Origin: Rotaria socialis
Lineage: Eukaryota; Rotifera; Eurotatoria; Philodinida; Philodinidae
DNA length: 64,000 nt
Direction: 5' to 3'
NCBI GenBank assembly: GCA_905331475.1
Contig: CAJNYU010004083.1
Coordinates: 62,001 to 126,000 of the forward strand
Made by a program: the position numbers and the translations under genes. Numbering within the stretch: position 1 is the first letter of the stretch; each line of letters starts with the position of its first letter. Below are positions 42,848 through 54,084 of this stretch, piece by piece. Below the pieces are notes generated by a model. That model was not told where the DNA came from, made no database searches, and worked only from the letters and a program-made list of their open reading frames with translations.

Positions 42848-45800
42848 ATGACGACAACGGTATTGGAAACATCTGCAATTGATCACATTATTGCATCGGA
42901 AAAATATCGTCTTGAAACATTTTCAAGGTAATTAGATTCTCTAATTAGTTGAATAGTGTCTACAATAGTTATTTAGTTTATTAAATTTTCCACTAATAAC
43001 ACGTCGTCAATTGGCTCTTGCTGGTTTTATTTATCGAGAACCGCAATGTTTATGTCCACAATGTGGTGTCAGTATTGATCTGAAATCTTTGAATGATAAT
43101 CATACATATCCTTCGAATTATTTTCGATTATCACATCGAAAGAAACTTTCTCATCTTGGCAAACGTTGCGCGTTTCTACTATGCGAATCGGGCACAAATA
43201 TTGATGATCTCCATCCGCCATTTTCTTATCAAGTAGAAGAAACAATGCAATGGGACGATGCTGAACAACCTGAGTTTCGTGATTACGCTAAACGTATGGA
43301 AACGTTCAATGCATGGCCTTATTTACAGCGAGAAGAAAAAACATTTGTCACGCCATCATCAATGGCTATACATGGATTTTATTTTTCTGGTAAAGATTAC
43401 TTTTTTGACTTTCATATTGTTGATGCGAATCAAAACTTTAGGTTCTAACGATGGTGTTACTTGTTTCTATTGTGGTAATACATTAGTGAATTGGTCAGCA
43501 GCTATTCGTGATACGAATGAGCATATTGTTCGACTTGAGCATGCTCGATTTTTTCCATGTCGTTTTATTACATTTAAAGCCGGTGTAAAATTCATTGCTG
43601 ATGCTGGTTATTTTCATATTGTTTCTGATGAAGGTTCACAAGAAACTGTCAACAAGACGATTTATAATCTTGAAAGTTTTTCTTTTTGTCTACTTTTAGA
43701 ACGACGTTCTCGTAATCCCATGACATCAGAAACAATCATGAGTTCAAGTAAACCTCAAACTGTTGATGAATGTTTATCCACATTTGACAAATGGCCTAGT
43801 GATGCTCCAATATCAGCAAAAGATTTAGCTCAAACTGGCTTCTATTATTTAGGTGAAGACTTACGAGTTAAATGTTATATGTGTGATCTTGAAGTCGATG
43901 ATTGGGGTTACGGTATGACCGCATACGGTACACATAAACGGCGAAAAGCTGACTGTGAAATAATCCAAGCAATTGCTAGTTCTATCACGGGTGATTTTCA
44001 ATGTGTTAATGAAAAGTGGCGTCTGCAAACACTTGATGGTTTATCACTTAAAACTGATAATGATCAATATTTATGGCGAGAGTTAGCTGCGTGCGGTTTT
44101 TATCGTTATAGAAATACAAACAATATTCGTTGTGCATATTGTCCGGTTATAATTGAACCAAAAACAGATTCATCGATTATGTCTCAACATCGAGCTTTAG
44201 CAAAACAATTAAAACGATTATCACACATTGATTGTGTTATTGTTCGAGCGCAATGTCCGACGAATGTTGCTATTCCAGATCGAGAGGCTTTTCCGGAATA
44301 TCCCGGATATAAATCGGTTTTTGAACGAATTAAAACATTTGAACCGTACAAAGCACGACATACAGTTGCGGATAATTTTATACGTGAAAGAGCTGAAGCT
44401 GGCTTTTTTCTTGATAGTAAATATGAAAAAATTTCGAATTATTTATTTTATATTTGCGTATTTTATAGCACCAAAGCTTATGAGATGTTTTCAATGTGGA
44501 AATTCACTATCAATCATGCAGAAAAAATATCCTCAATATAATATTGAAAAGTTACATGCACATTTCTATCCAACATGTGAATGGGTAAAAGAAATATTAG
44601 GTGCTAAATATGTCAGACAAGTTCTTCTTGATCGCTCTAAACTAAGTAATTTACTTTTTCGTTATTTAAAATCAAATTTTACATTGCGTTTTTTTTATCA
44701 CAAGATGAGGCTGAATATCAACGAGTATATGCTGCTCAATTATCGGCAGCATCACATGGAACTTCTCTAAGTTCGTTTTCATCTGTTACCACGACGTCAA
44801 GTAATAGTGAGCATACACCGCCAATTGATTTCAATATATCTGATTATTCCGGTGAATCTGATAATGAAGGTTACGAAACGGTTGCTACACCGTTTCGAGC
44901 ACATTATATGGATCGTATTCCATCGGTACCGTCAACACCAATATCCCCCTTGACAACATCGCCAGAGCCATCACAAACAATGGCAGCACAATCTTGTGTC
45001 GACTCTATGCACAATGATATTCATGGTCAGTTTACATCGCCGATTCTTGAGAATCGAACAAATCCATTCAAACCACCAAGTCCAGAATCTCAATCATCAG
45101 CGGTTTATATGACAAGCCCTGATGCATCGCCAGTTGATCCTCGTGCATCTTTAGCCTACGAATCTAATCGCTTAGATTCATTTAGAAGATGTAATCGCGA
45201 AAGTTTTGCTGGCATTAGCGTCGAAGAACTTGCCTATGCAGGATTTTTTTTAAATGCTGAAGGTAATACTGTTAAATGTCCATGGTGTGCTGTCGAGTTA
45301 ACCGAACACAGAGTTGAGAATATTCTAAAACTGCGACCTATTCTTCCTGGTTCACCATTAAATGATCAACCATGGACGGCAATGCGCGTGCATAGACATG
45401 AGAACGGCCAATATTTAGATAGAAATCATTCATGGTGTCTTTGGGTTCGACGTGAACTTGGTGGATTGAATCCTAATATTATGCTGGTAGTTTAATTTTT
45501 GATAGTCTTTTTCTTTTCATTCTAACACAATATCTTCTCATAGGCTACAAGTAAAATGCGTTTTCCAGAATATCCATCGTATTCAATAATAGAAAAGCGT
45601 ACTGAATCGTTTCAATCTGATTGGAACTATCCAGCCGGTAGTCATCTATCTAATGTATCAATGGCTAATGCTGGTTTTATTAATATGGGTGACGGAAAAG
45701 TAATTTGTTATTATTGTGGTAATAGAATGTGTGATTTTGAACCACGGTAGAATAATGTTCATGTTTGCAATGGTTTCTGACTTTTATTGAATTTCATTTA

Positions 45801-47440
45801 TAGAGATTGTCCATTTGAAGAACATGCTGCATTTAATCCATTATGTGATTATATAATAGAAAAGCGTGGTGTATCTTATGTTGAACGAGTTGTGAAAGAA
45901 TGTCCACGAGGTAAATTTTTGATTCATTTACGAAAATAATCGAATCTTTTATTCGTATTGTTTGCTGTAGAACAATATGCACGACAAAGATACGAAATTA
46001 ATGGTACACAAACAATTAAATATGTTATTTTTCCTAAAACAGGTATGGCAGTTCATGAGATACCTAGTTCAAATTCGAATATAAATGGGCATCTCACTGC
46101 GTGGTATCAATTCGAAAATGAGTGAGAGAAATAGATTTAGTTTTCGCTTAAAATGGAGTGGGTGTGGGTTGAGAGGGACCAAGGGGTAACTGTGGATGGC
46201 GGTGAAAGTGAGGGGGTGGGTAGGAGGGGTACCCGGAAAAGGTGCGGTGATGGGAGTACCCAGTGTACTTTAAATACGGTTGTTAGTGATGCATACCATC
46301 GAGGAGTGCTCAGATGTGAGTGGGGGTGAAGGGTATATATATATGCATTCATATGTAGCATATATCGAAAAGTTAAACGAAAAACTAAATCTATTCTTAG
46401 ATTTAGTTTTTCGTTTAACTTTTTCTTGTCTACATTTATATTCGAACTCGAATTAGACAGCTACTCTGGCAGTTTTAGTTTATCCGTTGTGGTGGTTCAT
46501 TCATTGTCTTATTGAAAGGAGCAAGGTACCTAATAGATGCCGATCTGAAAAGATATTTTCTTCAAAGCACGTACGCGTTGGGAAACATTTTTAAGAAAAT
46601 CGTTGGTGAAAAGAGTCTCCTGTAATTTTACACGAATTCAATGATGAGAAACCACCAATGACACACGATTTTTATGAATTACAAGACGTTACGTGCCGGA
46701 CGAGATTGCTGTATTGAAAACTGTGTGTCTTTTTTACGAGTACCAATGAAATTTGTTTCTCTTAAAGAAACTCTTGTTGAAGATATAATATTATTATGCG
46801 AAATCTCATAGTCATAGTGAATACTCTTTACGTGGAGAATGTTCAGTTGTGCTAGAAGAGTGGTTTTTCCGACACCTTTCCTCATGTTATTGTATGATGG
46901 AAGATGAAATTAGTTTTTCTATTGCTTCCGAGAAGAATCATGATATTCATTTCAACGATGACAGAAACGATGAATTATCTTGAAGGCAATAAGCAACGAG
47001 CACGAATTATTTCTAGGATAATACTGATTCGTCTGGATTTACATAATACTCATGATCTCGACTCCAAATCGATCCATCAATTAGAGGATTTCCGTGTCTG
47101 CCAATAGATGATTTCTTTTTAACTCAGAAGTTTTTTAACATCTATTCTATTGACTTAAGGTCCAACAGCAAGTAAAAATATTCGTCCACCAGCAACCAGA
47201 ATAAAATCACGATTATCAACGACGAAAAGTCAAACTGTGCCACGCTCAACAGCAAGTAGTTCAGACGGAACGGAAGAGAGTTGTCAATTATGCTGTGCCA
47301 ATGCAGCCGTCTACGAATACGATCCGTGTCATCATTGCCCAATGTGTGGCGAATGTTTTGCAAAACTAACTGAACAGCAGCATGAAGAATGCATTGTTTG
47401 TCGTAGATCAGCAACAATAAACTCTCATGTACCAATATAG
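42848..47440 (+). CDS. inhibitor-of-apoptosis protein with seven BIR-like repeats and a RING finger
   Basis: Nine exons: 42848-42927, 42977-43389, 43442-44416, 44469-44645, 44705-45486, 45544-45746, 45804-45910, 45971-46042, 47160-47440. They total 3090 bases, 1029 residues. BIR-like units lie at about 20-100, 126-210, 272-338, 353-433, 449-528, 699-795 and 819-892. Units 3 and 7 keep the exact zinc pattern C-x2-C-x16-H-x6-C; unit 2 has an R-F-F-P-C end; units 1, 4 and 6 are stretched or degenerate. A Ser/Pro/Thr-rich linker spans about 550-690. The C-terminal RING-HC (about 978-1020) has C-x2-C, then P-C-H-H-C-P-M-C and C-I-V-C-R-R, as in IAP E3 ligases. The likely role is ubiquitin-dependent restraint of caspases or innate signalling. 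The last intron (1117 bp) holds repeats and a gene fragment. Confidence 0.88.
46064..46456. mobile_element. putative miniature inverted-repeat element in the last IAP intron
   Basis: A 24-bp imperfect terminal inverted repeat (46064-46087 and 46433-46456) includes a 14-bp perfect core, TTCGAATATAAATG. Inside the right end is a perfect hairpin (see the separate entry), and one hairpin arm motif (TAGATTTAGTTTTCG) recurs near the left end at about 46131-46145. The middle (about 46150-46330) is unusually G-rich on the plus strand. No ORF of note. Confidence 0.45.
46368..46423. repeat. perfect 26-bp inverted repeat with 4-base loop
   Basis: The arms 46368-46393 and 46398-46423 are exact reverse complements, separated by TTCT. 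The first arm begins AAAAGTTAAACGAAAAAC. It could form a DNA cruciform or, in pre-mRNA, a very stable hairpin. Confidence 0.9.
46679..46870 (-). pseudogene. antisense P-loop fragment, possibly from a G-protein alpha subunit gene
   Basis: On the minus strand within the IAP intron, a frame from about 46864 down reads M-R-K-G-V-G-K-T-T-L-L-A-Q-L-N-I-L-H, which has a Walker A motif (G-V-G-K-T-T). The following H-N-N-I-I-S-S segment resembles the start of the G-alpha helical domain. The frame ends at 46679 and no other G-alpha motifs (such as D-V-G-G-Q or N-K-x-D) are seen. It is probably a broken insertion; chance similarity is possible. Confidence 0.35.
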
Positions 47441-47486
47441 TTGCTTTTCGATAGATAGTATTCTAATGTTAAATAGAAACTTCACA

Positions 47487-47492
47487 AATAAA
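47487..47492 (+). terminator. IAP polyadenylation signal (AATAAA)
   Basis: AATAAA 47 bp after the IAP stop and about 45 bp before the hadh splice acceptor, so the 3' end of one message and the start of the next nearly touch. Confidence 0.6.
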
Positions 47493-47527
47493 AAACAAAC
47501 AAATCGATATCACGAAAGAGTATTTGC

Positions 47528-47536
47528 TTTTTTCAG
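47528..47536 (+). promoter_or_regulatory. splice acceptor immediately before the hadh ATG (possible trans-splice site)
   Basis: The sequence CTTTTTTCAG ends at 47536 and the ATG starts at 47537. With only 96 bp between the IAP stop and this ATG there is no room for a normal promoter, UTR exon and intron. A spliced-leader acceptor is the simplest reading. Spliced-leader trans-splicing is known in bdelloid rotifers. Confidence 0.5.
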
Positions 47537-49502
47537 ATGGCAAATTCAGTTCTAGGAGCTATCAAAACAGTGACTGTGATTGGAGGTGGTCTGATGGGTT
47601 CAGGAATAGCGCAGGCAAGTTTCTATTGAAATACTTTACGGTTGTTATGAATTATTCGATAGATTGCGGCTGCAACAAATCATCAAGTTATACTTGTTGA
47701 TCAAAAACAAGAATTCCTTGATAAAAGTTTAAATATAATCGAAACAAGTTTAAAGCGTATAGTTAAGAAAAAGTTTGATAAAGATCAAGCAAATGGCGAA
47801 ACATATTTGAATGATATTCGCAGTCGGATTAAAACAAGTTTAGATGTCAAGGATGCTGTTAAATCAACAGATATCGTCATTGAAGCTATTATTGAAAATC
47901 TTGAAATAAAACAAGCATTATTTAAACAAATCGATCAAATTGCACCGAAGTTTGTTTTTCTTCTTCAGATTTTCTGTTTCGAACATCTTCAAATTTTTAG
48001 ACATACAATTTTTACAAGTAATACATCATCATTACCAATAACGGAAATTGCAAGAGACGTTCATCGACAAGATAAATTTGGCGGTTTACATTTTTTCAAT
48101 CCAGTGTAAATAGAAAAAAAGTTTTTTTTTCATGAATGCAATACCTAAAGCAACGATTTATCCTATGCAGATTTGGAGTGAGACTATTACGCTTGGTTTC
48201 AATCGCAATCTGTTTTTCAATTCTCTATAGAATCACATAATTACGTTAGATCTAATCTTCGAAGTCGCTGGAAGAACTAAAACGATTTCATTGCGTGTTT
48301 TATATTTATCGCTGTCTAGAGGATATTTTCAAAACAATTTTCAGTAGTTAATAAGTTGTTTTGAGCTGCCGTGACACTCTATGGAAATCCTATTATGGGA
48401 ATAGTCATAGTTTTTTCTTATGAAAAATAATGAAAGGAATTTTCAAGAGAAAATATAGTGGCACCACAAAACGAGCTTCTTTATGATGAGTGAAAAATAT
48501 TATCTATATAGAGTGAAAATACTCATTTGCACTGAGTGCAAACTTCAATTTTCATTATGAGTATTTTCATTTTCTCTTCCATAGACTTTGTTGTAAAATT
48601 GACCGAGATTGAATATTGCACTATTCCACTTTGATAGTACTTAATCAAATTTTCCCAATCCTTAAGAGTATTGACTAAAAGTGATAGTGATCGCAAACTT
48701 TCATAAAAGCATTCGACTCTTCTACTATTAGTCTATAATGGAATTACTAGTTGTTAGAAATTCGCAAGTGCAACTAACAACCAATGCTATTATAATCTAG
48801 TGAATGGAAATTCGAATGCAACTGATTTTTTGCTAGACAGCCAACGAGATAACATAATTTTCCGTTGAATATCTACATACCTGATAGGCGTAAAAAGAAA
48901 CTACGGAGAATATTATTGTTTATGGCGCATCCGTTATTTATTTACTATATTTTTTGGTAGACCGGTAATGAAATTACTGGAAGTGATTCGTACATCATCA
49001 ACTAGTGACGAAACATATCAAGCAATGTTAAATTTTGGCAAAGCACTAGGAAAAACAACTGTTTCTTGCAAGGTTTTTATTAGAGTATTGCAAGTCTTGT
49101 TATTTGACCGTTGTATTATAGGATACACCAGGTTTTATTGTTAATCGATTATTGATACCTTATCATGCTGAAGCAGTACGAATGATTGAACGTGGTGATG
49201 CTACACCGGAAGGTAATCGTATTCGCAGTGAGGATATTGTTGCGATTGATTGTTTCTCTCTCTCTCTCTCTCTATTATTAGATATTGATACTGCAATGAA
49301 ATTAGGCGCTGGTTATCCCATGGGGCCGATTGAATTAATGGATTATGTAGGTTTAGATACATCAAAATTTATTAGCGATGGATGGCAAAAACGTTATCCA
49401 GACGAACCAACATTTCGAACAACTGATTTAATAAACAAACTTGTATCCGAAGGAAAATTCGGTCGAAAAACAGGTGCTGGTTTTTATAAATATTCCAAAT
49501 GA
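47537..49502 (+). CDS. hadh: short-chain 3-hydroxyacyl-CoA dehydrogenase
   Basis: Six exons: 47537-47614, 47663-47949, 48001-48105, 48961-49072, 49122-49212, 49282-49502, giving 297 residues (human HADH 314). It carries out the NAD-dependent oxidation of L-3-hydroxyacyl-CoA in beta-oxidation. It has the Rossmann motif [22 protein letters not shown], the catalytic-histidine motif [17 protein letters not shown] and the C-terminal domain [10 protein letters not shown]. Intron 1 has a GC donor (CAG|GCAAGT). Intron 5 is 69 bp with a CT-microsatellite polypyrimidine tract. The N-terminus is only about 10 residues before the fold, shorter than a usual mitochondrial presequence, so its location is uncertain. 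Confidence 0.95.
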
Positions 49503-49615
49503 ATAATTGCAATCCCTATGCATGTATTATCATATGATTAATTTTTTACAAAAATTCACCGAGAAAACAAATTTTCCAAAAATCAAAAAAAAAACGAACA
49601 TTTTTTCCCATCATA

Positions 49616-52112
49616 TCAGGATACCGATAATGCAATGTAACTTCTACTATATAACACACTTTTATTACATTTTGGGCACGTTTGTGCTTCATACGTCCAT
49701 TTTTGCAATAGATTTAAAATACACCTATAATTATATAATTAAAATAAAATAAAAAAACCAACAATATTTTTTTTTCTTCTATTTACCTTTCATGAAAGAT
49801 ATGCGTGCATGTCAATATTTGAATTTGATCTCGATACATACCTATGGGATTCTTACAAATTGTACACATGAGATCAACTTCTCTATAAAGACGGTGTGCT
49901 ATTTCAAATGCTTGTCGTGCCTCATTTATTTGATTCTCAGATGCAAGCATACGTTCATTTAATAGATGACATCGAGCTTGCATTAATTTATTTCCCATCG
50001 CTGTTGCAGTTGATAATGCTGTAACAAGGATTTCAGATGCCTTTAAATGTTAAAAAAAAGAAAGAATTAGCTGTTCATTTATATATCAATTAAAGACGTG
50101 CCTACGAATATTTCCTATTGTTTTTACTAAACTATCATTGTTAATAGCACGCCTAACTCATTTGCTGGCTATAGAAGTATCATAAAAGGCAATCTTCTCT
50201 ATCTATGTGTCTGCCGCCCCCCCCACCCGTGCTCTCTCTCTCTCGTCTATTGAAAGACAACACATGAAATATATAGTAGTATAAGAATGTCCGTGACATA
50301 AAACAACCCGATACTCTCATCGAATGTAATTGTTATGATTGTAATAGCAATGATGGCATGAATAAGTTTGTTATGACCGAAGTGTTCCCCTTCGATCATA
50401 AGACGGAACAAACGAGTAATCCAGGCTCCTTTCTAGTATAGTGGCAGTAGAGCTGCCCAGAAAGCAGAAGACGTTAGTTCGATTTCATCGGATGGAGATC
50501 ATCCTTTTGTTCCGTTCTGTTGTCATACCATCCCGTTGCTGTCTCGCTTATAACTGAGTTTAATAATGTGAGAGCAAAGAATACATCACAAAGTTATTCA
50601 CCAAAAGAATCTTATTAATATGATAATTTGAGAAACATTCTTATTCTCGTTTTCTTCTTTTCTTAGGCACACATATCTATGAATATTTGTTTGCCATTCT
50701 TATTATCATAAGTTTTCATTGATGAGGAAAATGACAACGACAATTGTCTGTGACCATAAGTGAAATAAGAAAGCGATCGATTCAAGATTTAATATCGCTT
50801 ACCATTTGTTTTTGTGTATCGAGCGCCAGTAGAGTCTTAACAAGACCAAGCATGGCAAGCGTAGAACTGTATCGATCGTTCATATCTTGTAACATTTGAA
50901 TAGCTGCTTCATATTTTTTGCAAGCGACCTTGATAATATGCATAAAAGGAAAAGAAAGAGAGATACAAAATAGTTTAGACTATGCATACTAATCAGTTGA
51001 GGAAACAGCATTTTTGCCGTCGAAAGCGTCTCACATATATTTTAAGTCAATTTTTCATTTGAAAAAAAGTCTTTCAACGTGATAAGCGATTTTCGTTTTA
51101 GACAATAAAAATTGTTAAAACGGAAAAATGTCGTTTCCTGAGTGCACACGAATATTTATTCAGTAATTACACTAATCATACACGAAGAGATGCACGATCA
51201 GGACTATATGATTTTCTACCTACCTCGTTATTATTTTGAGAACGTTGAATGTCTCCCACGCACACAAGACATTTCGCTTGAACAGGTCGATCACCAACGC
51301 TAGACGCTGAACGCATTGCTTCCTATATTTAATTAAATAAATGTTTTCTTGACGAAAAACTAAAGCAAAAGGAAGAAGAAGAAGAAGAAGGATTCTATAC
51401 AACCAACCTCGACACATTTAGTGGCACCCTGAAAATCACCCATTATTCTTAATGATGTTGCTAACTTTAGTTTTGTTAAACGTACAAATTTAGCACTACT
51501 GTTAGCATTTTGTTCGCCGGCATAAACTGCATTTGATAAAGCTAATTCGTGTGCACGTTGTTGAAAGGCGAGTGCCTTTGGAAAATCTTTTAATACAAGA
51601 AATACTTTTCCCATTGTATTAAGCACTTGAACTTCCATTAAATGATCTTCATTTTCATGTGAAATACTCAATGCTTTATCAAGATATTCAAGTACTTTTG
51701 GAAAATTACATAAACCTATATAAGAGTCGGCCATAACAAGTAATGCATAGCCTTGTACCACATCTGTTGCAGGTGAAAATTGCATAGCTAAACGTGAATA
51801 ACTAACCGCTTTAAAATAGTCAGCAAGCATTTCGTTTGCACGTGATAGATTTAAATATGCCTGAGCACGAAGTACATTATCATCAAGTTCATGAGCGATG
51901 TCAATCTGTTGTACAGCATGAACAAGATAATCTTTATTTCGGCCACGATCACGTGAAGCTAATGCTAGATAGCCAAGTGTAGAAAATCGTAGTCGATTAT
52001 CTTTCATTTTTGGTAATGCTGTCGTCCATTTTTTTATGGCAGCATCATAATTTTTCTGTGCATATAATTCAAGACCTTCAGCAACTTGTCGGCGCGTCAT
52101 TCGTTGACCCAT
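49616..52112 (-). CDS. rapsn: rapsyn (43-kDa receptor-associated protein of the synapse)
   Basis: Five exons: 52112-51408, 51322-51224, 50928-50803, 50040-49787, 49724-49616, giving 430 residues (human 412). It starts M-G-Q, so Gly2 can be N-myristoylated for membrane attachment. It has tandem TPRs over about 1-360, including the rapsyn-like V-Q-Q-I-D-I-A-H-E-L and S-Y-L/A-Y-L-N-L-S-R-A-N-E. A C-terminal RING-H2 begins C-T-I-C-K-N-P-I-G, continues C-T-H-I-F-H-E-R-C and ends C-P-K-C. In vertebrates rapsyn clusters nicotinic acetylcholine receptors and its RING acts as an E3. The last exon is short (109 bp) and lies in the antisense 3' flank of hadh. Intron 3 (762 bp) carries a tRNA-like relic. 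Confidence 0.92.
50427..50496 (+). pseudogene. tRNA-like relic in a rapsyn intron
   Basis: A 70-base stretch has a good A-box-like TAGTATAGTGGCAGTA near its 5' end and a B-box-like GTTCGATTTC near its 3' end. The ends pair TCCTTTC with GGATGGA at 6 of 7 positions, counting a wobble. The T stem does not pair well and the anticodon loop lacks the invariant T33, so it is not a working tRNA. It may be a tRNA-derived SINE head or chance. Confidence 0.25.
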
Positions 52113-52695
52113 AGTATAATGAATTATGACAATGAACCTATCTTTGTTATTCTTTTACGTTATTTTTGGTCTTTATGTGTACGGAAATAAATCGAGGTCG
52201 AATAGTAATAGCGATAGAGTTTGCAAATCAATCTTGGAATGATGATAAGTCGCAAATAGAATGATGACGAACGAGAAAATTGTTAGATGAGCGTCTTCAT
52301 TTTCGATGAAAATGATGATGCACGTCAGTGCGGTAGTTATTATTCTGAAATAGTCGATCAGGGCAAAGAGAAAAGAAAGAGAGAAAGAGAAAATAGGAGG
52401 AGAAGAGATGGAACGCCAAAGAGCCTTAGTCAAATAGCAACAAGAGGGAATATTGTATTTTCATGTCGCATTTTTTCCCTTATCAGCTGTATAACGACAA
52501 CTGGAGACAGAGGAGAAGCCAAGAGATAGAGAAATAGAGAGCGAGAGACGCAGAGATAGCGAGATTGAAAGTAGTCTGCTTTATGAAACAGGTTTATCGA
52601 AGGCGTTTATAGGCCTATCGGCAACGTTATTCATACATCCACATGTGTACTACATCAAACGTTAGTTGATTTCAATCAGGTGTAATGCATTTGAC

Positions 52696-52726
<31 letters not shown>

Positions 52727-54038
52727 AGGAATAATATAATATAATGAACGTTAATATATTTCCTTTGCTCGAATAGATGTTTTCAAAGCCAATATGTTTC
52801 GCATAACAAAAACAAAACAGACGAAGAAGAAGAAGAAGAAGGGAACAATGATAAAATAATAGAGAACTGCTGCTCTCGTTTACATTTAACAATTTTTTTT
52901 TATCTAATCAATGTATCACCATTGACGCACCAGAGGCATATTCGTTCGCGCATCTCTTGTGCCTTCTTTCTAGCTAAGTCTCTGTTGCTCTTTATGTCGT
53001 TTTCCTCTCTAGGGTATATGACCCTCGTATTAGAACATCAACAGTTGTAATATGTATGGGCATTCATCGTCATCACTATAAGTGTCATATGTACAAATCC
53101 AATTACGATAATGAACGAAACGCTCGAATAGACATCCTATTTCGTGTACGTAGCATCATTGAAATGCACCAATGCGTCTATTTTCAGAGCATTAACGTAG
53201 CAGAAAAATATTTTGTGTCAAATACTGATCTTGAAAAGTCATTCACAACACAAAGAGCATCGCTCTCGTGCTTTCTTTCTTTTCATACTTCCTCTTTGCT
53301 CAATTATTTGTAAAAAAAATCAATTTTCCAAACGGTTATTCAACCGCTTGTTCGCTTTCTTCTTCTTGTTCTTCTTCGACTTCTTATTCTTATCTCTTTT
53401 CCTAGCCCACTCCGCTATTTCGTCGCTTATTACTTTGAGCGCACAATACACGTCGAATAGAGCTCGACTCTTTTTCATCTATTGTCATCCGATATTTTTC
53501 CATGGCGTACGCTGCATACTCTTTCTTCTGTTTGTTCGTGATGAAAAACTAGCTAGCACACACATTTATACTCTCTTTTCTTTGCTTCATAGTTAACTAG
53601 CGGAGCGAACATACGCAAGATTTATTATTTGTGCTTTAGCTAAAGAGAATTGCATGATGATAAAACAGGAAGATAATGGCAAAATTTACCGTTATGCCAA
53701 CAGCTGTCTACTTTTCATTGAAGACTTATTCTGAATTGAACTGGAACGGTAGTTATATAAGTGTGTCGAGTGTGATCAAGATATGATTGTTTTGTTTTTT
53801 CGAACAATATTTGTTTTCTTTTTACTGTAAAATGAACGACAATAGCTGAATCAACAGAATCAATCAAAGGAAAAAAAAGGAAAAAATGTCAATAAACAGT
53901 AACAACACCAGTGACAAGCAATTTAATGATGACTAGTATAACAAGCATATAATTAGGATATGCACGAATGGTAGATTGATTATTGACTTCCGTTTTAACT
54001 TTTCTGTTACGAGGACCGATCGTCACACGCTCGTTAGA

Positions 54039-54084
<46 letters not shown>

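Noticed and set aside
43660..43700. Possible extra small intron in the third IAP exon, before R-R-S-R-N
   Set aside because: An acceptor-like TTTTAG is present but available donors are poor (GTCAAC, GTTTTT) and the frame is open through it.
53056..53596. Two overlapping plus-strand frames in the long gene-poor interval
   Set aside because: Compositionally biased, no motif and no consistent exon chain.
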